Assembly: GCA_000507305.1 (NCBI GenBank)
Contig: DF241130.1
Coordinates: 24,256-88,255 of the forward strand
Origin: Breviolum minutum Mf 1.05b.01
Taxonomy: Eukaryota > Sar > Dinophyceae > Suessiales > Symbiodiniaceae
Direction of reading: 5' to 3'
Length of the DNA: 64,000 nt
Part shown: positions 22,259 through 37,200 of the stretch, one piece after another
Position numbering within the stretch: the stretch's first letter is position 1
Layout: every line of letters begins with the position of its first letter
The notes under the pieces: model-generated
What the model was told of the DNA's origin: nothing
Database searches by the model: none
What the model saw: only the letters and a program-made list of their open reading frames with translations
Program-made: the position numbers and the translations under genes

Positions 22259-25200
22259 GTGGCGGCGGCTTCTAAAAAAACGGAGGGTCCCATCTCTGCC
22301 GCGAAAGGGTGAACATTTGCAGCAAAAACCCGTTGAGTTTAGGGATTTGAAGGCGATTGATTTGTGTTTTTTTTTGGTTGGGGTTGGGGGTTGGGGGGTT
22401 TTGGTGGATTTTGATGTTTCATTCATGCAACACTTTTAGGGGTTGAGAAGCCATGATTATTAATCCAATTAATGCACCTCATGTTGAAAGGTGTCAACAT
22501 ATAAGGTGTTTGCATTGAAGGGATCCCCCTTGTGTGGGGGAGGGTTGGAAGATAGAAACTTCACCTGTTTTAGGGCCTTTAAAAGACTAATGGTTCTATT
22601 TAGCTGTTTTGTGCGATTGTTTAGGTGACTTTCAGGACAAACCTCGAGTGAATCAACTAAATTTGATGATATGTTGGCAAGTCAACCTCACTTATTCGGG
22701 GGGTCAGACAATGCAGATCCATGGCAATGTTGAATGATTCCTCCTTACTATGGCATTATTTGGGATGGTAACAATTTCATGAACGAGTTTATTTACTTGA
22801 ACATGTAAAGTTTAAGGTAATTCTCCTGGAACTAACTTGAATTAACTTGAAATGTCCCCTCCAAAATGTCAATTCGAAGTCGATGGGTTTCCGTTGTTTT
22901 TCCTGGAGATTTTGGACATAACGGCTCTCCCGGGAGGGTGATAATTTGAAATGTGACAAAAAACATGGCATTTGGTATCTTTGTTGATTTTGTTTGGGAA
23001 GTTTTCAAGAGGTGACATACATACAATATCATCCCCATTGATAAGTAGAAATGGTCACCAGTACTCGTAGGATAGAAAGACACATCTTTTCATGTTTTGA
23101 TGAATCATCGTATGGTCCTTAGTACATGGATATAGATGTATATAGGTCCTATACAAGTGGGAGAGTCCTTGAGCTTTCCACATATGTTGCTGAAATGATT
23201 GAATACTAGTTGATATGCATTTGTTGAAATTGAAGTTGCTTTGAATTGACAGGGTTGGGAATAGGTTTTTTTTTTGATTTGTTGTTGGAAACAGTTTCTT
23301 ATTGTGTTGCTGTTGGAAGAAGATATCAGCTAATGGTTAATTGGTGGTTTGGGTTGGTGGTTTAGGATTCTTGGGATACCCCTAAGTAACACTCCCTGTC
23401 ACAAGGGGATCCTAGGAATCCAAACCACCAACCCAAACCACCAATTAACCATTAGTTCATTAGTTGAAGATAAGTCGGAACTTTTTATTTTATGGTCCCT
23501 GAGCAAGGGTGATCCTTCTTTTTTCCTTTGGGGCCTGAGGTTACACGGTTACACCCCGAAGATTAGCATAGAAGCTGAAAAACGACGGGCGGGGGTATTT
23601 TCAGGTTCCATGTGAATCTTCCGGGGTGTAAGATTTGTATTTATTTCTTTTGTGTTACACCTATCTACTCAATATATGCATACCTATAGAACCCAGTTTT
23701 GACCTCCTTTTGTTGGGGGGGGTTGACCTTTTAACAATTTTATGGGTCAAATCTTCCAAAATATGGGGCCCCATTCGGGCTCTAGGTGTAAATCTCTTTT
23801 GGAATCAACCGTCATATTGTCAAGCACTATTTCGTGTTTGCTGCCTGAAGAACACCCCAAAAAACCTTGCCACCCCAAAAACGGTGGGGGAACGCACCTA
23901 ACCTGGAAGATCATCCCAATTAATTAGTAAGTGGTTCATAACCATGGTTTGTTTTCCTCCCCTAAGCACCGGGTTATGGGACCCCTTCCCAAAAGGCCTA
24001 AATTTCCATGGCAGCTATGCATGAGGGGGTGATCCTAACGTTCCTTACATTGACTGGGAGCCCTTTCCTCCAAGTAGTCAACCCGCCTGACCCGCCTGAA
24101 AGGCATTGATCCTCGGTGGATCTTTAATGGAGTCAAATACCAGGTGTGGACGTCACAGAGGGAGGGAGAAATCCCTACTTGGATGTCTTGAGCCAGGAAG
24201 TGCTGGGATCAAAGGTTAGTATACTTACATGGGTTATAAGCTATAACCCAAAAAATATACCCCATTTATAAGTAGGTGAAATAACTAACCCATTGATCCG
24301 ATCACCATTCATCAAGATCACTTCCGTCCAAAGGGACATCCAAGCAGTCGAGAAGTTGGAGCAGCGATGTGCTTTCGGAGCCAATCTGATGAATTTCAGG
24401 AAAAAAGCCCAAGATGTCATAGCAGGGAACGAGCTTTAAGGAGCTAACTAACTCGTTTTAGGGGTCACCAGATCGGCACATCAAAAAAATTGGGACGTTG
24501 TACTTGTTTTTTTTCGGGGGTTTATTGAGTCAACATGTTACATCCAATAGCATCCATGGGACTGATATATATTATACCTACATTTATCACATTTACCATA
24601 CAATTTAACCATTCATGTAGGTAAATATATCCAGTCCCATGGATCCGTCATGGGATGATGGGATAAAAATTCAGGTTGAAAGGGAAAGAGCCAGAAATAG
24701 AGGGGTAAATGAGATGTGAATGAGCCTAGATAGGTTGGGTGTGTACTTTTCGGGGTCTGGAAAATAGAAACATTTGCAGGGAACCTGAATTATTGGTCGG
24801 CTATTTCTTGGGGTTGGGGGATGTTGGAATTTCTGGGTGTGAGCATCTAGATTCTCATGATTTAAGCTTTGAGTGTGGTATTGCTAGGGTGTGTTGTGTT
24901 AGTGTTAGTTTTATTGTTCTATTCCGGTTCCTTCATGAGAGGTGAGGGAAATGTGAAATTTGCTGGATGAGATGATTCGATCTGAACATGATGATTTGTT
25001 CAGGCGGTATGAACGTGGATCACTGATGACATCCAAGTGTCAATGTCGTAGTTGCATTTTACAAAACCATTCACTAGAATATACCTCATTTTTTTGGCAC
25101 CTAAACATTTCCGGCATCCACTGCAATCTTCCTGCAACTTATACATCATTAGATGATTAATTAGATGAATTCTTTCCATGCAGACGCCAACTCTGGGATT

Positions 25201-28173
25201 GCTTTACCAGGCCTGCAGCCAACTCCCAACAAATCAACCTCACTTTGCCCATCATTGCCATTCCCATGACGGATCCATGGGATTGGTATATCTACCTACA
25301 TGAATGGTTGATTTTTATGGGATCGATTAGTACGTAAATATACCAGTCCATACCAGTCCCATGGATCCTACGGGATTGGCAAAAGCGTTAACCACTGGTG
25401 ATACCAGGTTGTGCTGGTTCATTGGACCGATTACCGCAGAAGTGTCCATAAGGCCAATCATCCGGCTTGGGAGAAACAAAAAATGACCTACACCCCCGAA
25501 AACTAACATGGAACCTAAAAATGATTGTTTTTCATAGGAATCTCCTCTTCTAGGGGTTCATTTTCAGGTTCCATGTTAGTTTTCGGGNAAACATGACAAT
25601 ACGACCTCACTTCGAATTTCGTGATTTCTGCGACCTAACCTTATTTCAAATTTGAAATAACGAAATTCGACCTAACGACCCGTGAAATATAATAATTTGC
25701 CCAGATTCTTTGTATCCCACATGTTACTAGCCATTTATTCGTTGAACAAATATCCTTTTCATTGGAGATTTGATCTTTTTTTTGTTTGGAGCACCGTTGG
25801 GGAACCGCTCTGAACCCAGGTGTGAACATTCACTTTTCTTCGCTCTCGTTTTACATGGGGCCCCTTTTTTAGGGTGAAATTTCACCGCAGTGAAACCCCA
25901 AAAAACATTGGGGCACCATTCAGAGGGGTTACAAATCTCACTCCATTTATGATAGGGGGCCCACCTTGTATTCTCGAGTTTATATGTTTTTTATCCTTAT
26001 CCTGGTTCGGTCGACTATTTATTTGATATATTAATATCTTTTCCGTAAAGATGACTACTGTTTTAGGTTTGTTTCCAATTCCGGGAGAGACTCTTCTTTT
26101 TGATGGTCGGATTGATATCCTGGGATTAATAAACAAAGTCAGGCCTTCATTGTAACCTGAACTGCGAGGCTTGTTTTCCTTGGGTTTTTCAACCTCAGGT
26201 TAGGCAGGTTAGACAAAATCACGAAAAACATGGACGAAAACAAAATGCCAGCTTCTTCCAAGTGACCCTTTGATTCCCCAAATGGAGGTCACTTACAGTT
26301 AACCCTTGAAAGGGTCACTTAAAACTCCCAAATGGGTCACTCGGAAGAACCTGGTGTTTTCTTTCTATTTTGGTTTGCCCATCAAAACTCCGGTATGGAT
26401 GTTTATTTAAATTTGTTCGTTGGTAGAAGAAACATGGGAAGGCTGCCAATTAAAATGTGTTGGTTAATTATGGCACTTCAAATTCTGGCTATTTTGAGGA
26501 CCCGAAGATACCCGGGACTGCAAGACAGCTTCATTCGCTCCTCCCTTGTTGAAAGGTTCCCTGCTGATTCCAAGAGTAGAGGCTATTCTGGGGAATCCTC
26601 ACAGAACTCGTGTCGGTTTCCCTTTTGTTGACTGCCAAAAGTCAATCAATTCCAAATTCATCCAAACCCTTTAGGACTCCAACCCCCAAAGGATTGCAAT
26701 GACATGAAAAAACGGATGTATTTTTTGTCCTATTTGTTCACTGGGACTGGAAAGTAGAGATTGCTATAAATAAATAAATAAATATATATATATTTATCAT
26801 ATATAACATCGAATACATCTACAGGTGATTTATGCAAAATATGTTCCCCTAAGTAATACCTGACCCCTCAAACATGGTGTTCCTTCCATTGGAGGGTCCA
26901 AGTAGTACCTTAGTGGCTTTATATCTCCAGTGATCCAAGCTGCTACTGTCGTCGACCTGCCGGAACAGGCAGATTGTTGGAACTTCTCTAAGGCGTGCAG
27001 CTGGGGAGATGTTGGCGGATGGTGCACCAATTCGGGATCAAAGGGGCAACCATAACGCATAGGAAAAATGCTGGTATGCTTGGGTATTTTGGGAAATGAT
27101 CCAATTTGACTTGCGCATATTTTTTTCCAAAACATGGGTTGGCTCAACCACCAATGTTGGCATCGTTTGAAGGCCCCATGAACCCCTGAAACCCTGCCAT
27201 ACAGAGGCGTTTACGCAGTTGTGAGTGGATGTAACAGTGTAACAATATGGATTTCTAGATGGTGGTTTCAAATATTTTTTATTTTCACCCCTACTTGGGG
27301 AAATGATCCAATTTGACTTGCGCATATTTTTCAAATGGGTTGGTTCAACCACCAACTAGACTTGCATTGATATTTTACCCCAGTCAGGGGTGGCCCATTA
27401 TTGATGGAAGCAAAAATTCCATTGAAAATACACCCCTAGGGATCCAATCACCTTCAGAGAATGGTAATAGAACCTAAATGCTGAGGAGGTGATTGGACAC
27501 CTCTTCAGCATTCTCTAGCAATATGACTGGATTCTTAGGGAACAATATCAGGGATGATATGGGATGATTGCTGGAGCCATGATTCTGCTGCTAAGCTTCA
27601 TTTTTTTCTTGATTCCAAAGTTAGGTTTAATTTTCAATGTTTGCTTTATGTCACTTAATTTTTTATTTTCACTTAAAGGTTCCCATAAGAGTCCAGGAGT
27701 AGGATCCATGTATGGTACTTTTGCAAATTTACATGAATGTTTGGTTTGTATTAGGTAAATTAGTACTAATTATTTTTTGTTACCACTACTTGGGGAAGAA
27801 CCCAATTTGACGAGCATGTTTTTCAAGTGGGTTGGTTCAACCACCAACCAGAGTAGCTCCGGACCATGGGGTTTGCCAACTGTCAGGATGGAATTGATCG
27901 AGGCTGGCATGAGATGGTGAGGACGGTCCGGGAGGTTTGTTGTTTGTTGACCTCAATGAGCAGCAAGACATGAACATTTTCAAAACATGGAACGCTGAGC
28001 AAATTTGTAAAAACAAAACGAGCCTAAAATTTAGGATGGTGAAGATTTTTTTGTAGTTTATCCTTATAAGTTATATATCTTGGCTTGTCCCCCTTCCAAG
28101 TAACAGTCAGATTTGAAAATTTGTTTCAAAGGCAGATAATGGTACAGTTGACACGCACATGTAGGGACTTTTG

Positions 28174-28232
<59 letters not shown>

Positions 28233-31200
28233 GATACATATATATTGGGAGTTGAAACAATGACATGGGCAATGATTTAATTTCTTACATCTTCATACCC
28301 AGGTACCCGCACTATACGTGCTCTGTTTCGTGTATGCTAATATAAACATATACCACATACCATTTTTCTCTATACCCCTTCAACAGCTGTCCAATCCATT
28401 ATTCTAAGGAGCACACTTATGAAGGAGGGAGGAACACAAAATATGAACAGTTCAACGATTTAAGGAAGATTTACAGCTTCGGAGTACTCACGATTTCTTT
28501 GACTCGAAAACAAGAACTGGTGAATTCTTTCCGCCCTTAAAGAATCAGCCGGGATCTCTCTCGTCACTGGTCGGGACTGGCGATCCCAAAAAAAAAACTG
28601 CAAGAAACACGTCCAAGGATACCCCTGATTCTTAGGGAACACGCCGCTCCAGGACAGCGGAGCTCTCACAAGAGACTGGCTGGTTAGGTGGTGAAACTCA
28701 ACAAAAATGGGAGGGGGGGTTTTGGGGGTGGTATGCAGGGATCATGAAAAAACATCCAGGTTTGCGGGTGGATCAAACAAGCAAACAAAACAGCTGCATG
28801 GGTAATTTGGATGGAATGTCCCCTTTTTTTGGTGCATATTGTTTGGGTTGGTGTCATGGTGTGTCGCATGGCATTTTTGGATTTATTTTCTTGGGACAGA
28901 TTTGATAAGCTTTCGATTCTGGAATGACCTTCACCATGGAGAATCGAAGAAAAACATTAAAAACATATAGGAACCTAGCAAAGCTTGTTAGAAGTTATTG
29001 GTGTCTTCGGTGTTTTCGAGATGAGAAGCATGTTGTTTTATTTTTCAGAGAGTTCCTTTGTTTTGAGACATCCTCATGCTTTTGCATGTTTCAGGGATCC
29101 AAGATCTCTCGAATTTAGATTTGTCAAGATTAGTGTTACTAAAAGCCGAGGTACCAATCAAAACACGTATACCTTAGCCAGACACGGCCAGCCAGTAATG
29201 GGATATACCATCTAAGTGACTCATACAAAGTGGGCCCCGTCACCATTTATAAGTAGGGATATAACTACGCACTTACACTCCCAGAAACTAACAGTTCGCA
29301 CCTGAAAATAGGCCATCCCCAAAGGAAATTTCATCTTCCAACCATTGGTTTTTAGGGGCGAATAGTTAGTTTCAGGGAGGGTATAGGGGTTGTATCCCCA
29401 GTTTCCCTATCTGGTCAAATTATCCCCTGATTTCAGGGTTCCATCCAGGTTGATGACATATGATTCCATTTGGCCAGATTTTGGAAGGGCCATTTCTTGG
29501 GATGATAACTCCATTTATAGCGATCGTAGGGGTCCACTTTGTCTGTGATATTGGGGGGAATGATCAAGGTCGCCGGGGATTTGATGTATTTTCCGATCCT
29601 AAATGAGGAGCGTTTTTTCAACCCCAGAATCTTCAAAATCAGAGGGTTGTCCCGTTGGAAAGTTAGGATCAAAGTTCAGGATCAGTGGGTTATTTCACGT
29701 TATAACCCCGATATATCCCGAATATATCCGATCTGTAAGTATAGGTGAAACAACCAGTTGATCCTAACCATTGATCATAACTATCAGTTAGTAACCCCCA
29801 TGTATAAGCCATCTAAGCCATGTGAAAAGCGGTCCCACAACCCGATTCTTAGGGGACTTACAATGACCATGGGTTATTAACCACTTCCAACCAGACATCC
29901 TGATGTCGCAAGGCCCCAACGACAGCTTGTGCTTTCGCGCTTGCTGCTGCGTTCGACAGGTCGGGATCCCGGTGAGATTCCTCGTCACCCCTAAATGGTG
30001 GTGAAAAGTAAGGGAAATGTCCCCCCAAAATGGCCGAAAAATTCAGGTTTTAAGGATTTACAATAGTAAATGGCCCCAGAATCATGAATAACTTGTTTCT
30101 TAAAAAGAAGTTGGATAAAACTAGGTGCAAGTTGGATGGATGACATTTCCATGTTATAAATCAATATAGTAGTAGCGCCAATATTTACATATATTTATAT
30201 ATTGTTAATTGATTATTATTGCATACATATATCAAGATACTGTACATATATATATATTTTTTTTTTTACACCATGTCAAAACATAGGCATATTACAAATG
30301 TTGACTTTTTGGACACCGGGTTGGTAATTCTGGTAATTCCAAGATTTGACCGGTAATTCCATGAGACTCCTGGAGTCGAAGAATGTGTACACAATTAGGG
30401 AAGCCCATTGCCCTACATGAAAACCACAAAAATCAACTAAATGTAGGGAAATATACCATACATGGATCCTATGGGATGTCTCATTTTTAAGAGAGACGTC
30501 TCCAAAATATTTCGGAAACCATGCAGAAAATCGACACAAAAGCACAAAAGAAAGATTCGAATGTTCTGCAAGGATTTCCTGTCTTTTTGGGACAGGTTTG
30601 ACAGCCTTCCAAAATAGGAGGTGAGATGGGAATTAACCCTTCCAAAATAGGAGGGCGAAATTCGGCACACCAAACATGACCACTTGCGGCGCATGATGTG
30701 ATGTTTTTTTCAAGATATGACCACCTCTTTTGGACAAAACGCATCAGGGCAATTTGTTGGAGGAATCCGTATCTTTAACTTGTAAGGATGGACTATAGGT
30801 GCTTTCAAAATTATGTTTTTGGAATGTTGATCCCGGAAACAAATTGGACATGATACAATTTTGACGAAACACTTGTTTGAAAAGGGTTTTTTACAACCAC
30901 AAACTCGTGGATCGCTGGATCGATAAACTTGGTTGTCGCTGTGGCGATCACCCTGCAGGCAGAAAGCATTCAAGTATCCTCAGACTACAACTGTAGGACT
31001 GGGCTGTTTGGTGAGAGGGATGGATGAAAGTATATCACTGCAGGTATATAGGTGGCATTTCAATGCATTTCAATCGAATATTTGGAGATAGACTTGTAAG
31101 ATCAATGAAGATGAAAGCGGTTTTCGGCAGATGATGCTCGCAAGAATTCTTGAAGCTTTTTGACAAAGATGGGAAGATCGACTTGTTTCTCAGTCATTCA

Positions 31201-34200
31201 AAAATCCTTCGAATACCTTTCGAGGAGTTACAGGCCTTCTCAAAAAGTGCCTTGGGGGTCTAAAAAACACATTACAATGTACTTGAAAAACTAGGGCAAA
31301 CTTGGCAACTTGATGCGCCGTCTTCTTATGGTTATCACCCCTTTTTGTTGCTTTTTACCCTGATTCTTGGGGCAATTTGGGTAAAAACCCAAATCGTGCC
31401 AGCTACTGAAATCGCTTCACAAAAACTCACTTTACATCTGTGGAGTCCAGGAAACCTAAATCAAGCTCTAAGGATCCGCTTTGGGTGTCAGCCATTTCAG
31501 CCCCTGAACGGTCACCCGGTCTGGTCTGGGCTTTTTGGTGGGTTTTGCTTAAAGGGGCGAAAGAAATTCAGAGCCGACTGGAGGATTTTAGGTATAGGCA
31601 AATATGGGTGTTTCCCAAAATAGGGGAACCCCCAAATCATCCATTTTAATATGATTTTCCATTATAAACCATCCATTTTGGGGTACCCCTATTTTTGGAA
31701 ACACCCATATATACCGTTGAGTGTTTGGGAACGTGCCGTGGAAATCCGTTAAGGGTCGAAGGGTCGAATCGCGAAGGAAAGAAACTGGTTTCGTTGGCTT
31801 GATGAATCATGGAGCGACGTACGGCGGCCCTGAAGATAGTCTTGCTGTGATTTCCCATGGTTTTTGTTTGGTTGGTTGTTGTTGTTCTTGTTCTTGTTCT
31901 TGTTCTTGTTGTTGTTGTTGTTGTTGTTGTTGTTCTTGTTCTTGTTCTTGTTCTTGTTTTTGTTCTTGTTCTTGTTCTTGTTCTTGTTGTTCTTGTTGTT
32001 CTTGCTGTTCTTGCTGTTGTGGTGGTGGAGATCCAAGACGTATATCAATTATACATAGTTTGAATATGTACAAATCCATTACAATTGACAATCATTGTTT
32101 TGGTGGACCATCAAGGAGAAACTAAGAGGTAGAAAATGAATCATGGACATGCTTTTCCTAGTGAGACAGTTTGATTTCTGAGGATTACTACTTACCAAGT
32201 TAGCTCGAATACGCCCCCCAAACTTTAACATACCCCAAAATATCCCAAATATATCTGAATAGTTGACTTACTTAGCTGATGGCCAACCTTTAAACTTTTG
32301 GAGATTATATATTTAGTAGGAAACATAAAGTTTAAGCTGTTATGTCATGGTCCCAACTGGCTGAGTAAGTCGAAGTCAGATATACCTTTTCCAAGGCTCA
32401 GCATTTTGTGTATCCATTCGTCAAAATTCCAGGGTGCAGTTGTTGTTTCAAGGGGCAATTGTGTGTACCCCTAACAGTGTACCCATGGTGCCTATAGATT
32501 AGCCAATATAGTACTTTTGGCAACTACTTGAAGTTGTCAACCTCGAATTGATCGTTTTTTAGTTCTTGTTGTCAGTATATTACCAAAAGAATCAGGGGAT
32601 CTCAAGTCACTGGTGGGAACTGGAGATCCAAAACAACCCTGCAAACAAGACATCCAAACCCGTCCTTTTTGGCAGGGTCCAATGAGTCTTAGGGTAGAGA
32701 TGTTTTTCTTGTTCATCGCAATCAATTCGATTTGTTTTTTTTGTTCTTGCATTCCGCAAGGGTTACTAGTCCCGATGGACATGCGCAAGTTTCCGAAATT
32801 TCAAGAGCATGAAGATGTATGTCCTATGGGGATTTTCCCATGTCATGTTAGTTTTCAGGGGTGTAAATCCCCACGTTTGGTTGGTATGTCCATTGCCTTT
32901 TGTGGCAGGATGGGAGCAGCATGGACATGTTCCATTGCATTTTTTCTAGCAGAAATCTTCACTGAGTTTGTCCAGAAATTGTCAGGTGCTACATGAATGG
33001 CCTGTTGCAGAGCCTTTTTCATGCCGGCGAATTTAGGCGAGAATTTTGCCAAAATATAGCTAGACAAATTGACAAAAAAAGAAATGACATGACGTGAGCA
33101 GTGCGTGTATGATTTTGGGGCGCCAATAAAACTCACCTCACCAGCTACTTTGATTTGTTTGGTGTTTTGGTACGGATTCTACCCTTGGTAAATCACCATC
33201 AAACAGCAGCCATTTTTGGGCAAAATCATTTTTTGGACGTTCTTTTTTTCAAACCACCTTAAGCATCTCCAAGGTTTTCGGTGATCATTGAGGGACGTCT
33301 CGTAGGTCCCATATTCACCTAAACTCTTGCATGCGGAATCCAGACGGATTCCAAGAGAAGATGCAGGGGAACTGGGCATGAACGTTTCTTCCTGTTGGAG
33401 GGGAACTTTCGAGAAAGAAAAAGGCCAAACTTTTTTCCATGATGCAAGCTGCACGACCTGCACAAGTGTTTTTTTTGTTGAATGATATGTTGATGATTAT
33501 CACATTGAACATGTACATGCGTATTTTGGTGATTTGACATGATTTGACATCATTTGACTCACCCCCTAGAAGTCATAAAAAAAAAGGCCGGATGTGTACA
33601 ATCGCAGATACTCTTGAAGAAAAAATGGACGCTTGTCGAGTCCAATTGAGTAAAAACAACATGTTTTTGAAATAAGTTTTTTGAAATGTTCGCATCGATC
33701 AGAGGCTACCTTTCTTGATCTTCCCGTAAGGGAAGGGCATATTTTCAGTAGCAAACTGGTCAGTTTGAGGAAGGCCCTACCGATTCTGTGCAATCTTTTC
33801 ACAACACCCTCAGCTAATTCTTTTCACAACAGATTCCTAGATTTTAAGACTTGGAATTCTCACTCACCAAATTATGGCCACCTTAAGAAGCAGGGGATCT
33901 CAAGTCACAAGTCACTGGAGATCAAAAAGAAACACCTGCAAAAGACACATCCAAACCCATCTTTTGTGCAGGGTTACCCGTGATTCTTAGGGCAAAAAAA
34001 GATATCGGGTTTTGAACTCCCAGATGATTTTGGTTGGACCATATTCACTATAAAGACTATGTTACTCAGATGTTTGCAACATTTTGCCCTGATCATTATT
34101 ACTGCCAAACCACGCACCTATTAAATCGAGTAATTACCCTTCTCATCTACCACTCATCTACCAATAGAAAAAAACATGTGAATCCATATCAGCTGCAATG

Positions 34201-37200
34201 CATGCATTGATCTGGTCAATTTTTTAGCGACTTCACACAACCTGGGCCCCCAAAATGTAGCTGATTTCAGGGAAATCCCCGGCAATTTCGGGGAAATTCT
34301 AAGATTCTAGGTGAAATATTATTCCATGTGTTTTGTTTTGATACATCCTTCAACGGGCCACATTCCGATCCAGGCATATTGTGTACTCCATTGATACTGA
34401 GAAGGAAGAGAAGGCCACCCTTTTGACCGTCATGGGGTCACGGGAAAAATCAAACAAACAGCAAACTTTTGGGAACATTTTGAAGGTGTTGTCTATCCCA
34501 AATGCTCCATGGGACTGGACAATTTTACCTACATTTACCATAAACTGATGTTGAAGGAATGTAGGGGATTGTAAATGAGCAATTTCAAAGAACAGCTGGT
34601 TGGTTTTTCGGGAATGTAGGGGATGACATCCTACCCTAGTTATGTGGGGATTATACCTGACCGGTGGTTTCAAAGATTTTTGGAATGTTCATCCCGATCC
34701 TTGGTTCCATGATCCCATTTGACTTGCGCATATGTTTTTTTCAGATGGGTGGTTCAATCATCAACTAGAAAATGTGATATACCCAATAAATACCCACTAT
34801 TATACCCACTATATAAGGTGTATACGGGGTTGAAGGGTACCATCCCACCACCATTTTCCCTGCGTTTTTTTAATCCTCCCAAAACGCCAACAAAACGGCA
34901 AATTTTTGGGAACTTTTCCAGGGTGTGGGACCGAGGTGGACCTATGGATCTATATAAGAAAAGTGCGTTGTTTGGGTCGGCAAACGAGCAATGAAGAAAA
35001 CCCTGGTTGTTTAGGTTATGTAGGGGATTAAACTGCCCAGTTTTATAGGGATTATAATAAACCATTATGAGGATCCCTATTAACCAACCAGTAAAATGGA
35101 AAGTAGGAGGGTTTTTTTTCGTGGCACAAATGTTGGTTCTCATAAATGATGACTCCAGGCATCAACCATCATATTCTCAGATTGTGGGGTCCAAAAATAT
35201 ATCAGAATAGTATTTCTTGGATTTCTATGGGTTAGGTGGTTTCAAAGATTGAAAAATAAAACTCCTTGCTTAAAAAGTAGTTTTTTGTTGTTACCTCAGT
35301 TACCCATTTATTTTCGGCCATTTATATGGGGTTATTTTATCCCATTTATATCTGGTTTTCATGTCCAGCTTGTAGGTGGTGTGGTGGTCCTACCCTACCG
35401 AATCCGATTTGGTAGATGATTACCTTAGAGTCAAAATAGTTTTTTCACAGCAGTTAAAAGCTAAATTTGTAAACTTATTTATGATACATAACATTTGACT
35501 TCAGTTTTGTTGGCTTCAATGGGTTTTAAAAAAGCCTGAATGAAAGGAAACATATTTTCTTGTATTCACCTTTTTTGTGATGTTTTGTCGGGTGACATGC
35601 ATCCCCCGCAAACCATATCAAGACCATCCTGTTTTGAGACGTCGGCGGAGCCATTCCTGGAAGCTGAAAAACAGGACAGTGTCATAGCTAACTGAAATGA
35701 ACATAAGCATGATTGGAACTTCTCTTAGACCTCGAAAAATGTAACATGTATATTTAAAAACAGAGAAAATCATTGATGATTTTCAAGGTCAGAATCTCTT
35801 CTTTAGAATGGCCTCCCCAAAAGATCTCAGGTTTCTCCTTGGTCATCAACCCAAACCTATGAAACGTAGGAAACAACCATTCACGATTTGTCCCATGTTT
35901 TTGTTCCCACACTTTACAGCCCTTGAAGGTGGGGCCCCCATAGCAGTTACAGGGTTAGAACTCCACTTATATATAGGGCTTATAAACCAGTTATAAGCTA
36001 GATGGTGGTTTCAAATATTTTTTATTTTCACCCCTACTTGGAAACATGATCCAATTTGACTAATAGTTTTCAAGGGGGTTGAAACCACCACCTAGTAAGG
36101 TATAAGGCCATAGTATTTATGGGTTATACCTTCATTAGAACTGGTAGGTGCCCACCTTCTAGTTGTAGCTAAAGGATGTGAAATTAGGATGCTTTAAGGG
36201 AATCCCGGCAGCTATTTGTAGGGGCCTGCCATTTTTTATCCCAATTTATAACCATCGGCTCCGGGGCCCACAGCCAGGATGATGTGAACATGGAGAAGGG
36301 GGAGGATGAAGGTGCGGCCCGTGGCACCTCTCCCAACATATCTGAGCAGTGTTGCAGGGGGGGGACCTTGGTTGGTTGTTTGATAGAATAGGATTGGGTT
36401 GGGAAATCCCGGATTCTTCTGACATTGCAAACGGATCCTTAGAGTTGGTTGAAACCCCAGTTCGTTGTTTGATATATAGGGGATGTTAAATATTATACCC
36501 AGTGATTCTTTCATAAGCCATGCAATAGGGATACCATCATCAGGAGTCAATGGAATGTCATTAAATGTTTTGAAGGTTGCTCTGAAAGAACAGGACTCGG
36601 AAATGACTTGAGTTTTGTGGGCTTAGAGAGATGTGAAACAGTAAAAATTCAAAAGTGCTGACCTTTTAATCCAGAAAACTGGATACTGTACATAATTTAA
36701 CCGTAATAGAAATGACCTGTTCTTATGGTCGGGTCATTCTTTCGGTGTGAAGAAGTCGCTACCCGGCCGCTTTCTGAACAAATATTTTGTATATAGGGAT
36801 TTTGTTGGGAGAATTCAACCCAACGACATATTTTTCAACAAGCACCTTCGTGTTCAGGCCGGGTATGTTTTTTGTTCCCCACAAAGAACCGTGTGTATGT
36901 TTTTCCCATACACTCAATGTATGGTATATTTCGCTACATTTACCACAAAAATAGACCATTCGTGTAGGTAAATATACCACACATTGAGTGTTTGGGTTTG
37001 TCTTTTTTTCCTAACCAAACATCAGTTCCAAGCAACTTTGACGAGTCACCTTCCGAAAAAAACCATGGGAAACCCCGAGAACTCATGGAGACTTCCTCCA
37101 TCGGTCGACCATCTCCAGGCGATATTTCCTTGATCCAGGTACTGCGCAGGGTTTTTTTTTTTCGTCGTGCAGTGAGTCGTCGACGTTCACCAAGGGCGGT

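Larger units (their letters stand above)
22259..31753 (+). other. Largest intron of the USP7-like gene (about 9.5 kb)
   Basis: Apart from the listed elements I see no reliable exon. Weakly coding-like stretches without a recognised match lie at 24345-24425, 26935-27040 and 31430-31590. Confidence 0.6.

Noticed and set aside
31721..32125. Open frames running through the Cys-box exon into a Cys/Ser or Leu/Phe repeat
   Set aside because: The real exon ends at the GT donor at 31819; the rest is GTTCTT microsatellite.
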